This document shows, piece by piece, positions 1 through 10,260 of a stretch of 64,000 nucleotides of DNA. Position 1 is the stretch's first letter. Each line of letters starts with the position of its first letter. The position numbers and the translations under genes were made by a program. The stretch is from Pyxicephalus adspersus (Eukaryota > Chordata > Amphibia > Anura > Pyxicephalidae). The DNA lies in assembly GCF_032062135.1 (NCBI RefSeq), contig NC_092859.1, positions 129,616,562-129,680,561 of the forward strand, in the 5' to 3' direction. A model generated the notes under the pieces. That model was not told the origin of the DNA. It did no database searches and saw only the letters and a program-made list of their open reading frames with translations.

Positions 1-163
1 ACCTTTAAAAATGATGTTACATAGTTCAGGCAACTTTATAAAGAGTTTTTAGATACTAAAATCTTGTTATTAAGGTTTAATTGATGTGCTGGCACTTTGA
101 GGAAATTCTTTGGTTTTGTGCGGCAGTTTGGGCACTCGGGCTCAAAAAGGTTAGCTATCACTG
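1..163 (-). mobile_element. hAT-like non-autonomous element, terminal part
   Basis: On the minus strand the element starts at 163 with CAGTGATAGCTAACCTTTTT, then a GAGCCCGAGTGCCCAAACTG block and an AAAGTGCCAGCAC block. This arrangement matches my recollection of a hAT family (CAGTGATGGC-type terminal repeat) that is abundant in frogs. The internal part runs left and off the window, so the other end and target duplication cannot be seen. No coding sequence is visible. Confidence 0.6.
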
Positions 164-175
164 TCCTATAAGATA

Positions 176-412
176 TTGCCTGCATAGTTCTGGGTTCAAC
201 GCCACTTGACAGAGCCAGCTTCATAAAACCATGGACCTATTTAGCCATCTGTAATGGTGGCATTCGGACCACCAATGTATGGGGGATATTCTTCCCATAA
301 TCAAACTATGCAAATACAATTTTTTTCATTATCGATTATAGAAGAGGTTCCCTGACACCGGGAAACTGTTTTAAGTGGTTCTCAGGAGTAAAAAAAAAAG
401 TATAGAAAGGCT
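176..412 (+). mobile_element. hAT-like MITE (GGTTCCCTGA family), copy 1
   Basis: The block shares an ordered set of motifs with 16333-16624: CATCTGTAATGGTGGCATTC, then ATTCTTCCCA, then GAGGTTCCCTGA, then TTTTAAGTGGTTCTC, and a right end resembling GAGAAAGGCT. The two copies are clearly homologous but strongly diverged. The left edge is blurred because it abuts the preceding element. No protein is encoded. Confidence 0.55.
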
Positions 413-1029
413 ACTTTATTTAATGTATCTTAAGCTACCAATACACATTGATAATCTTGACGGGACTGTCATCAAAGCATCGGCTGTGATGCACCAGCTA
501 AGATGAACCTGGAACAAAAAGGTCCAACTAAAGCTTAATCATCCGGGCTAATTCAGTTATGATCATCATTGTTTTGTAAGTGTGTTGCTTATAGGTTTTG
601 TATATTGTGATATTCAGAATCTTCTTAGTATGTTTCTTGTTTTACATAGAAAGACTGAATGGCACCAAGCACTGGTTATTTGTAGCTAGTAGGCTGTGCA
701 ACACTTAGGACTTTGTGAGAGTTATAATTATTCAACAACTAGTCAATTCAAAAGAACTTAAGTTTCAGCACACAGTACCTTGCTCAGCAGCCATTTAGGG
801 TTCCCACCATCCCTCGTCACTGTGGGACCGTGCACCTCCAGCTGCCTCATCTTGATTTCTTACCAACCCAGATGCTGATCTCTCACCCATCCCTCTCACT
901 CATTGATCCTGACTATCTTTGCAGATCCTCAGATGCCTATTTGCCGAAAATGTATAAAACTGCAAATAACACGGCTATATTGTTTGTGATCTGAAAAGGG
1001 GTAAATACAAAGTAAAAAGTCCTGGGGAG
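413..1029. other. No recognisable feature
   Basis: AT-rich sequence with no long open frame, no tandem repeat and no family seen elsewhere in the window. The part at about 790-950 is more C-rich and mixed in composition, but I do not recognise it. Confidence 0.5.
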
Positions 1030-1450
1030 GGGTTCAGTCGTAAAAAAAAATTAGGAGGGGGCATCGTACTATCCATGACGAGGGCGCATGCACATCATTG
1101 TTATGTAAACGTTCCCGCCCCACTACACCCCTGCTTATGTGTCACTCAAAGGGGAAGAATATTTCCCCAGAGTGACGTCATAATACCAGAACTTGCTCAC
1201 TCTCCCTTCTCAGGTCTGAGCCTGCAATGGGAGAGTGGGTGGGTTATGTTCAGAGGAACAACCCGCCCAACACCCTGAGCCTGCAATTCCATACGGGAGA
1301 CATGGTCCATGGCTCTGAGCGGTGCCCCAGAGCCGCTGGCCACCAAAGAATTAATTGCAAAATAAGAGTGGGCACACATGCCCGTTCCCGAAAAAGTGAG
1401 GGCCCGGTGTTCACACTCATGCCTGCCCTACTACACTCCTGGTCCTAGGA
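1030..1450. repeat. GC-rich block, probable unclassified repeat
   Basis: This stretch is distinctly richer in G+C than its flanks. It has an internal near-repeat: a segment around 1205-1250 (CTGAGCCTGCAATGGGAGAG) is echoed at about 1275-1305 (CTGAGCCTGCAATTCCATAC). Short open frames overlap on both strands, as expected of GC-rich non-coding DNA with few stop codons. The composition and sharp edges suggest a DNA transposon fragment, but no terminal repeat or transposase motif proves it. Confidence 0.4.
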
Positions 1451-2284
1451 GAAGTTAGTAGATTGAATTTTATAGCAGCCATCTAATATGTTCTTGTATT
1501 GAAAAGGGACATGTTCATTAGAGGAAAAACAAACAGAGTGAGAGAGCGATTAGCTCATTAGTGTTATATTTCTTTTTTCACTGTTCAGTCACAGGCTGGG
1601 GTGTGTCCAGAACCATATGGCCATCATAATAAGGATCTATTGCCCAGAAAAAAATACTGTGAAAACTTCTTAAACTTCTTGAGTGACGGTAAGTGTTGCA
1701 GCAAATGATGGTTTAATTGATGTGTATAAAGCACTTTTTATTTTATATTTAAATAATAATTTACAAATAAAGAAATGTGATTCCATTTTAATACCAAACA
1801 CATTTTATAAAGTTGACTGTTATAAGCTTCGCAGTGAACAGAAGTTTAGATGAAATTTTGCTGTCTGGGTGAATAGACACAAAGGACCTACAATCTGCAC
1901 CTCATGGCTTTTGTAACTATGGATGGGTCAATTCATTTGATTTTCATTTATTTCAGTTATTTAGTTTAATGAAACTATACATACATGATCCTGTAAAGTT
2001 TAAACTTGGAAGGACTGTTCCCTAGGGAGTTGTGCTATGATTGCTTTCTGCTAATGGTCGGAGGCAGTTAATGGGATTTGAAATCATTGGTCCATAAAGG
2101 GCAAAATTACTGAAAGAAACAGAAATATTATCTGCAGAAAGCATAAAAATAGAAGAATAGAAAGATAACTGGATGTATCTAAAAAATATTCTTACATGTT
2201 GACTTTTTATTGTAAATTATATGTGAACTACAGGTTGTAAGACCTGCAGAGATTTTATTTGCCATCAATTCTAACAGCTTTAAA
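1451..2284. other. No recognisable feature
   Basis: AT-rich unique-looking sequence with homopolymer A/T runs. No repeat family or coding exon was recognised. Confidence 0.5.
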
Positions 2285-2912
2285 TGAATACTGTGGAAAT
2301 GGAGAGAATACAGAAGAAATTAAGGAGCTCAGCTATGAGGAGAGATTATGTAAACTGAATCTTTTTTCCCTTGAGAAGACATGTTTAAGGTGGGAGGGGG
2401 GGGGGTATGATCACCCTATATAAATAAAAAGATGGTCCATATCGAGAACGCATTTCACAATTATTCACTTAAAGTTCCTTGCTAAGACAAGAGGGCACTA
2501 TTTTTTTGTTGGGAGGAGAAAAAGTTTAATCTCTGCATAGGATTCTTAAAAGCAAAGTCTGGAAAAATGAACAATAGTCTCCCTCAGGAAGTAGTTTTAC
2601 ATGTTCTATAGATTGCTTTGAGAAAAAGCTGGATGTTTTTCTAATAGCACACAATCTAACCGGGTATTAAGGTTTTAAAGTAAAGATAACAGAGACTGTT
2701 AATCCAAGGAACATCCAATTGCCTTACATGATCAGGGAGGAATTTTTGTCCACTGTTGAAGCAAACTGAACCAGGCATTAAAAGGGTTTTTTGCCTTCCT
2801 CTGGATTAACTATGACTATAGGGTTTTATATGTGATATAATTTTCCTAGTGGTTGAATTTGATGGACACATGACTTTTTGGAACCTGACTAGTTATGTAA
2901 CTAACAGCTTTA
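2285..2912 (+). mobile_element. Non-LTR retrotransposon 3' end (CR1/Rex-like), decayed
   Basis: From about 2330 a frame reads YEERLCKLNLFSLEKTCLR, matching the conserved YEERL-x-LGLFSLEKRRLR start of the domain that follows the reverse transcriptase in CR1/Jockey/Rex-type elements. Further on there are remnants in other frames resembling the KLDVFL region. The 3' end carries the frog-typical tail: CTTCCTCTGGAT, then GGTTGAATTTGATGGACACA, then AGTTATGTAACTAAC. Stops, frameshifts and a run of ten G at 2396-2405 break the frame, so it is a dead, 5'-truncated copy. The catalytic part of the reverse transcriptase is absent. The family name is inferred from this C-terminal domain only. Confidence 0.75.
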
Positions 2913-5022
2913 AGTTTTAAACTATTTGGAGCAATTTTATTAAGCCTAAAGGCATCTTTGTGACCCAGTCATGTGACCTGGTCTGGGTCCTTTCCTTTCC
3001 CCATCCTAAATGTTAATCAGTTTGAGATTTACATCTACTTTACCATTTGTTATTTTATTTTTGAGAAAGATAGTATATATGGACCTCTACATACATTTCT
3101 CCAGTTTATAAACCTCCTATCTTTTTATTTAAAAAGGTAATTTTTTCCATTTCCCCCATATTTGAGAGTTTGTTCACAATTTCCAAAGGAAAAAAAAATT
3201 AATGACATTAAAATGTGGATCAAATATTTTCCTTGTGTTGATAAGCCCCAGATCTGTTTGCTAGGAAAGCACCAATCATTGCTGTTTGCATAGTTTTAAA
3301 AAAAATATTCTCCTATGAAGTTTTGCTCTGCTGTCACACTGCATTAGATTTTGTCACATTACATAATGTAACAACAGTGACATTTTGTGTGAATCAAGTG
3401 CCCATTTTTGTGCAGGCACCCAGTTTAGTAATTGGATAGCCGTCATTTTCTAGTTATCAGCAGGCTGGTTGGACAGCTGGTTACTTTTCTATCCATTATG
3501 TGTCAGTGCTATTAGGCTTCTAGACTCCTCTCTAAAATGATAGCTTTCCTGCCGTGGATGCTACAGAAAACCTGTAAAATGCAGCTTTTTATAAATGTGT
3601 CCTGACATCAGGTAACATTTTGAAGATAGACCTTTACCAAAGGAGGAATTCAGACCCTTCCTTACCTCTAAACATAAACATTATTGGCACAAAATGCTTT
3701 CAGCTAAAGTTTTTTTTCCTGTAAAGTTTCCTTTTCTTTCCTTAAAGAAAAAATATATTAATTATTACTAACATCTAGTGAAAGCTTGACTTTTATTATT
3801 AATGTGTACTGTGCATGTTGTGGTGAAATATTAATCAGTTCAGCAATCTAGTTAATAACATTCAGTGTATGGATGTGGTAATGACTGGTGGGATAATGAT
3901 TAGTATTGCAGCTCTGGTATTTTCAGGTATTAGCAGGTTGGGGTAACATCAGTCATGTAAAATGTGTTAAAAGAATATAAATGTGTGGAATTTAGTTCAT
4001 AGCTTTCAGCTACACCAACATAAATGGAAAAAAATCGTAATGTGCCATTACCAAATATTAGTGGTGTCCAGGTCAAAGCTATTGTATGAATGTACACTTT
4101 TGTTATTTTATACAGTAAGAATCTTATAAATAAACCTCACCTAAGAATATAGGTAATTACTAGCATTTGAAGGTCTTTTTTTTAATAAGCTGGAGATCAA
4201 AGACTGTGTCCTGCCACACATTAGAAATAGATCCCAATGGGGGAACACTATCAGAAACAGTTCAGAAATAATTATCATTTTCAGGTATAATCTTTAAATA
4301 ATCAGACTCCGTCCAACCTGTAGACATGCCCTTAAAAAAGATATCATTTTTAAATAACTTTACCACTTTATTTTTTATTCTGAACCAAAAAATATTTTAC
4401 CTGAAATGTATTATTTCATAAATTGCCAGAATACATTTTGCATTTTATAACACTAGTTGTTTTAAAATGGTTACTGGTGGAACTTAAACATGTGTATTTC
4501 TCAAAATGTTTTCCTTTACCCCACCCCCACAACCCCAACAAATTTATTTTTCAAGTTTCTTACCTTGTAAAGCAAGAAATATTCATCTAAATCCACCATA
4601 CAGGTCCCATGACAGAATAGTTTCTGCTGTAGTTGACCAATTATTCAATGAAAAACAGCCTTTAACTAGACAGTTAGAAGAGGGTGATGTTGGGTCATCA
4701 GTATTCTAGGGATCTGGTTTATTTCTCATAAATAATAAAAAAAATACTTCAGACTGTATATTATTGAGAAAACATCCCCAAATGCTAAAATTGTAAATTA
4801 GCAAACCCATTCACGTTATGGGAATTTTATGTATATGAATATTGTGATGAGATTATATCATAAGGATAGGGTGGCTTGTGAAAAAGAAGAGTAAAAAACT
4901 GTTCTGCTGCTACATGTTTCATTTTTACCTTTATTATGGTTGCTTGGGATTTGTATATTTTACCTTTTCGGTTTGAAGCACATTAAAAAAAATCTTATTT
5001 TTCTGCCACCTCCTAAAGTATA
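2913..5022. other. AT-rich unique stretch, nothing identified
   Basis: About 2.1 kb of AT-rich DNA with many short poly-A and poly-T runs. No open frame of note, tandem array or known repeat was seen. It may be old unrecognisable repeat sequence or intron/intergenic DNA. Confidence 0.5.
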
Positions 5023-5254
5023 GGGCTATTTACACATGTCAGATTACGACTTGGGTGAGAATATAACATGTGTATAGCGGTTGACCATTGGTTGTTCATG
5101 GATCTTTCAATGGAGAAGAGCACAGCAGGGCGCCCTCACTCGTCCTCCCTTACCCTCTCTATAGAAGAGAATGGTATAGCGCTTGTTTGTTCCCCTCACA
5201 CTCTTTGTCACAAAGATCATTTCCAGCATTGAAAATTGCTTGTGTAAAAGCTAG
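5023..5254. mobile_element. MITE, ACGTACACACG-terminal family, degraded copy
   Basis: The left end (AGGGCTATTTACACATGTCAG) and right end (GCTTGTGTAAAAGCTAG) are degraded versions of an inverted terminal repeat of the type TAGCTACGTACACACG. Internal blocks around 5150-5230 (CTCTATAGAAGAGAATGG and GATCATTTCCAGC) also fit this frog family. A second member lies at 33705-33860 with a much better preserved hairpin. No coding capacity. Confidence 0.55.
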
Positions 5255-5784
5255 ATCAAAAAAACATAAATAGTTAAAAAATATAAAATATTTTTTATGC
5301 ATAGGTGGTTTAAATGTAACTGTCAACAAAAGAGAAAGAGAGTTCAACACAGCTCAAAATGAATATAATGAGTTTGAAGCCTGCAAGTAATGTCTTCTTT
5401 TTTTTCATTTTCTGTAAGTAATCTATATTTATTGAAAATGGGATAATAAGAGGCGGCAATGCTAAAGCATTTGTTCAGTACACTGTGTGCTACAGTACTC
5501 TTTATTATGACCTACTCTATTAGGTACAGTACAGACTGCTGCTCATCTCTCTGGCTTTCTGATTACACTCTCCTGGGTTTAGTGAAATATTTGCTTCAAG
5601 CTGACGCTTAATTTGGTAATATTTTACCTAACTTGGTTTCTTCTTTTCACCCTTATCAACATGATTATGACATTTTTATCCAAAACTTTTCCGCTTTTAT
5701 TACATACCGGATTTAAGGCTATGTTCATACTGGCAGTGAGGTTGCAATGTTGTTACCATTTCTTAAAGCCCCTGAACTGCTTCC
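5255..5784. other. No recognisable feature
   Basis: AT-rich sequence without a recognised repeat or exon. Confidence 0.5.
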
Positions 5785-6075
5785 TTAAAATGGAACTAAA
5801 CTAAAAAAAAAACCTTACCTTTACTTTCGCAGAAGCCTTGATCCCTACTGAGGTTTCCTGGATTGGGTCCTATGTTGTCCTGTTATCCAGCATCTTCCTT
5901 CTTCTTGTTTCTGCTTCTGTCTACATCACCTGATCTCGTATTGCACAGGCGCAAGTTTGAGTGGCGTAGCTTTTGGTATATAGGAAAAAAAGAGGCCGAT
6001 CTCACTGCACATGCGTGAGATTGGCATTCCCCAATGGAATTGGAGAATGCAATCCAATCAAACTCCTTATAGGGT
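5785..6075 (+). mobile_element. TTAA-type MITE (AGTGGAACTAAAC family), copy 1
   Basis: The left end is TTAA followed by AATGGAACTAAAC. Then come a CTTACCTTTACTTTCGCAGA block, a TTGATCCCT block, a pyrimidine-rich CATCTTCCTTCTTC block, GCACAGGCGCAAG, and GATCTCACTGCACATGCGTG. The same order recurs at 52553-52880, 61818-62298 and, reversed, at 47640-47935. TTAA flanks fit piggyBac-superfamily mobilisation. No transposase is present, and the right end is indistinct. Confidence 0.7.
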
Positions 6076-7999
6076 GGCAAATATTCAACAGTTGGACAGT
6101 CAATGCAAATAAATTATTAGCTAACGGTCCCAATGCTTGTTCAACATTTAATATCATTCACTATATCAACAAAAAAAACTAAACCAAAGTGCACAGACCT
6201 AGCACTATATTTTATTAGTTAAAAAGTAAGGAAGTAAGGTATGGAGTGGTAAATTAGAAAAGGATAGCATATGGGCTACAGGTGTAGATATGTGTTACAA
6301 ATAACCGAGAACACAAATATAATTATAAAACAAAAAAAGTAAACTGAAAAGTAAATGCAAATTCTGGTTGAAAATGTCTATTCACAAATACTAGAATCTG
6401 GCTAACAAAATAGGAGAGCTTGAAGTTGTGGTGTTTTGGTGGACATCTTACCGTTTTAAAATAAAATTGCAGAATCTGAGTCGGTGGTAACAGTAGGATT
6501 GTTCAAAAACACTGAAACAGCAAAAAAGCAGCAATTTATGAATGTTTTATTCATTAAGACTTATTAAAAATAATTTTACTGGGCAGTTTAGAGAAGAGTG
6601 AATAAAAAATTGATGTTCCTTTGGATCTTATATACATTTGAACTCCAATCACTTTTTCCCCGCTTTCCCTGCAATGGTTAAAAAACAGTTTTAGTGTTAG
6701 GAAGTTTGTTAAGAATTTTTGCTTACTTTATCTTTCTGATATCTAATAGATATCTAATTTCTGCAGGCTTTCACACCGCCATGCAAATGGTTCCCCAAAG
6801 GCTCTCCTGCATGTACAATGCAGGACCACCAATGACAGGAAAAAGTAATGCACCACGTGGTGGAGTATGGTAAGTAAAAATGCTTTAAAGATTCCTTAGA
6901 CAAAATTTAGTACTTAACCCTTGCCATGAAGGGGCACCCCAGTGTAAGCAAATATTTTAAATTTCTCAACTTTTATTCCAAACAATGAAGCACTGTGTAG
7001 CAGGAACAATATAACATGATTTATTTTTATCCAAGGTGCAGACAAAATGCACATATGGGATAGCCAGAAACACTTCATTTTAAGAAAGCCAATATCCTGA
7101 TGTTGAGGGCTGCTTTCCAAAACCTGGAAGACTGAGAGAAAATATTGTCAGCAAAAGACATAAATGGGAGTGTTTCAAATTGATTTTATGTAGACAAATT
7201 ACACAATTTATTTTTGTGAGTGATAATGTTTAAAAGGTTAAAAACAAACCTAATATGGCTTATTTTTATTAAAAGGGTATACAACAAGAAAAAAGGGATT
7301 TAAAAGTAAAAAAGAATATTTGTTCCACTTTAGAGAGTTGAAAAGACTAAAACAAAAGCTGCAAAATAAAAAAAAAACTAAAAAAAAAAATCAAAAGGAA
7401 TGAATGATAGTAGTTCAAATTCCCTAAAGTTGTTTAACTATAATAGTACAATCTTGTATTATTAGAGACTGGAATGTTGCGTAAAATGGTATTTAATACA
7501 GGGTTTAACAACATTCACCCTTATGGACCTCAGTGGGATTAATTTATAAATTTGAGTTTGTTAAATTTAGGAAAAGGTTTTCCAAACCTTTGGTGATTTG
7601 AACACTGACTATTTGACCATCTCTACAGATCATCTCTGATGGACAAAAGAGCAGGCAAGTGCAGATGCAGAAACATTGGGCAACTGTACTTGTGTACATT
7701 TACTATGAAAGCAAACATGTTGCTCAAATCACACCAATATACATTAGAAGGAAGATATAAATGATATAAATTATGATATAATAATGATATAAAGATATAA
7801 ATTAGAAGGAAGATACAAATGTATGTGCCCCAATATCCATAGAATTTGAACATGGGAATTTGGCACATGGGCATTGGGCATGGACATTTTCTCTTCTGCT
7901 GCACATCATCTACACGCAGCACAGTTTAGACTTCTCAGAGACAAACTGCCAAAGTACAGATGAACTCAGTTAAAAACCCTTTAAAGTGACTGGCTCCCA
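6076..7999. other. AT-rich stretch, short tandem repeats only
   Basis: No gene or named repeat was recognised. Around 7743-7820 a block TTAGAAGGAAGATA occurs twice, flanking several GATATAAAT-like units, so this is a small degenerate tandem region. A 99-codon minus-strand open frame here has no recognisable domain and is probably chance. Confidence 0.45.
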
Positions 8000-8057
8000 C
8001 AGTGCAGAACCCCTCCTTAGTGTAGACCCTCGTTCGTAGTGCAGATCCCCCTCAGTG
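8000..8057. repeat. Short degenerate tandem repeat, ~19-20 bp unit
   Basis: About three imperfect units of the type AGTGCAGACCCCTC follow one another (CAGTGCAGAACCCCTCCTT, AGTGTAGACCCTCGTTCGT, AGTGCAGATCCCCCTC). It lies immediately before an LTR-like fragment and may be part of it. Confidence 0.5.
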
Positions 8058-8079
8058 ACAAGCTAAGGTCACTTTCAAA

Positions 8080-8500
8080 GTAGTGGCCTGGATGACTCTG
8101 AAACCATATGTTACCACTCTGCCTGCAGATCATCTCTCCAGCAGCCCACAGCATCCTCAGCCTCCCTTTAGCTGTGCAAAGATGTTTTTAGCATCCCCTG
8201 CATTTACTCTGAGGCTGTGCAAAGCTGAAGGGGATTTCAGGAAATGTGCAGCAGCCAATGAGCAGAGAAGTTCCTAGTTTCAACCTTGTCCTTGCTATTG
8301 GCTGCTAGCCTCATATATACTTCCCTGATTGCAAGCTCTGGTTGCTGGAGCAAAGTAGTCCAGTTGCCATGAGGGTCACTGGCCCATCAACCCTTCCGGG
8401 GTGCCCTGGTGAAAACTGAGAGACATTTAGAATTTGCGCCCCAGGTAATCACATGCCATCTGTCAGGGGTCGCAGACCTAACGCCATGGCACCCCTTCTT
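8080..8500 (+). mobile_element. LTR-like fragment, probable solo LTR of a gypsy-type element
   Basis: The left half (CCTCCCTTTAGCTGTGCAAA, later GCTGAAGGGGATTT) matches a block at about 29800-29900. The right half (GCAAAGTAGTCCAGTTGCCA, then GGGTCACTGGCCCATCA) matches a block at about 13705-13800. Two separate partial copies elsewhere that overlap different halves of this segment suggest one longer LTR-like unit. CATATATA at about 8311 could be a decayed promoter box. No internal retroelement coding region is attached. Confidence 0.55.
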
Positions 8501-9322
8501 CTACACCAATGCAGATTAGTAAACAATGACTGATGCTTGCTATTAATTTTTACCTAATTTGTGTTGTTTTTTTCATGTATGATTTTATCAAAGCAGACAG
8601 TTACTAACCTAAGGTTTTTAACCAAACCAGAGGTGTCGTATTGGTAAAGAAAAAGCTGAAATAAGATGTCAGTATTTTGATACAAGAGCAATTTTTGGGT
8701 AAAACAGAAAGAAACAATTTTGTTCATTATGTCTCAGGAAATATAAGGATTGTCTACTTTTTCCTTCTTTGTGTTTTACTACTGAAACGTTTTCAATGCT
8801 AAGAACAGTCATGCTGAGTTTTGTGAAATCTAGGTCAGTGTGATTTGGCCCATTTGAAATCTAATGGATTCGTAGACTGCAGGATGTAATATCCAGAGCC
8901 TGGAGTTCAATAATGCCTTGCATATTTCCACAAGACTTCATGTGCTGTGACTGACCAACTGAATCAATGTGCTAATAGTTAAGGAGATGTGAAAATTCCA
9001 GCAGTCATGTTTCTGTGTGGAGGCGAGAGCTGACTAAAGAAATTGTATTTTTACAGACCATTAACATTTCATATCATAACTATAGGTCCCTATTTACAAA
9101 ATATTTATTCAAAAACTTCAGGTATTTTATAAGGATCTTGAGATGTGTTGAAGCAGGATAGTGAAATTGACAGAGGATAGAAATGGGTAAAATTTCCAGC
9201 ATTACTTAGTCTGTACAGGACCCCTTAGTATTGTTCTTAGGGACTTGTATACCTAATATAAGGTCTCTGGGATTGCCTTGCTGCAAGGGCTCCTATAATC
9301 TGAATGAAAAGCAAAACAATTA
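8501..9322. other. No recognisable feature
   Basis: AT-rich DNA. No repeat family or open frame of note was found. Confidence 0.5.
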
Positions 9323-9522
9323 GGTTGATTTTCAAAGTTTAGGAAGGTCATTTAGTGATCTTTCTGCAAGTGAACTTAGGTGAAGGTTTGCTGGCAAAAT
9401 CATGATTTGGTATTTTGGTGAATGTTCACTACATACATGAAAACAAGTGAATTATCCCTTGCCGAGTAATATATCATTTTGCTAGGTAAAAAGCCTTCCA
9501 ACTCTTCTAGTAAATCAACCCC
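9323..9522. mobile_element. MITE (GGTTGATTTACTAAA family), copy 1
   Basis: Inverted ends GGTTGATTTTCAAAG (left) and TCTTCTAGTAAATCAACCCC (right) bracket about 200 bp with GTGAATT and TTTTGCTAGG blocks. The same ends and inner blocks recur at 14345-14494, 21806-22068 and 39272-39957. Non-coding. Confidence 0.7.
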
Positions 9523-9842
9523 AATCCTATCATTCTAGAAGGCATATACAAATTATTTTAATTCTAATTATGTTTTCGAAAAAAGGTGTTCCCTCTCTGC
9601 TTTTTGTTCATCTAAATCAACCATGATTATATAAAGAACTTCTTGGAGTGGCCCCTGTCTCTGGTGTCCATCTGTGTCCATCAATTGCAATTTAAAGGCA
9701 TACATGGACCATTATAAGCATCCCATACCTATGTGAGTTGTATATATGTATGTAATTATGTGGATAATTAAATATGGATGTAATTATGTGTTTTACAATA
9801 GAAATCAATATAATTATAAATACTTAGGATATGATTAAGTGT
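9523..9842. other. AT-rich linker
   Basis: Contains a weak ATGTAATTATGTG repetition at about 9750-9792. Nothing else was identified. Confidence 0.45.
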
Positions 9843-10010
9843 TAACACCATAGATCTCCCTGCCTGTCCTGCGAAACGCGTCGTCAGTGGGAGTATCTTA
9901 GTGGGTGCCCATGCAGGAGATACTCGATAGTATGGTGTATATTTTTATGTAATTGCCTATTGTCATTTTGTATTTCAATAAAAGTTTTTATGATTTTTAT
10001 ATCAGTAATT
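9843..10010 (+). repeat. GAAACGCGT-type structured repeat, copy 1
   Basis: The block contains CTGCGAAACGCGTCGTCAG at about 9869-9887, bracketed by CTCCC (about 9856) and GGGAG (about 9889), which can pair. It ends in TTTGTATTTCAATAAAAGTT, the 3' type seen in the other members. Related motifs occur at 10189-10225, 43542-43570, 50048-50082 and 50645-50675. The family is recognised from internal comparison; its class is not known to me. Confidence 0.55.
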
Positions 10011-10059
10011 CTGGCCTTTAAAGTCCCAAATTAGATTTTCTATTTTTTGTTATGATTTT

Positions 10060-10260
10060 AACTAGGGATGTGGCCTTGGAAAGATGAGATATAGAGGAAC
10101 TCTAATATTTTTTCTGGAAGGCATATGTGTTCAAAGTCTATTCTAAATGGATACCATGACTTCAAAATTTAAATAAAATAGAGTAGCACTGAAGATGGAG
10201 GGGGATCTGACCCCTAAAACATATTGTTTTTTTATGGCTATTTATTCTATATTTTCTTTG
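10060..10260 (+). repeat. Structured repeat with CTGAAGA-hairpin-AAAAC motif, copy 2
   Basis: At 10189-10220 the sequence reads CTGAAGA, then AGGGGG and TGACCCCT able to form a short stem, then AAAAC. The layout matches the other members listed under 9843-10010. The outer limits are uncertain. Confidence 0.45.
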
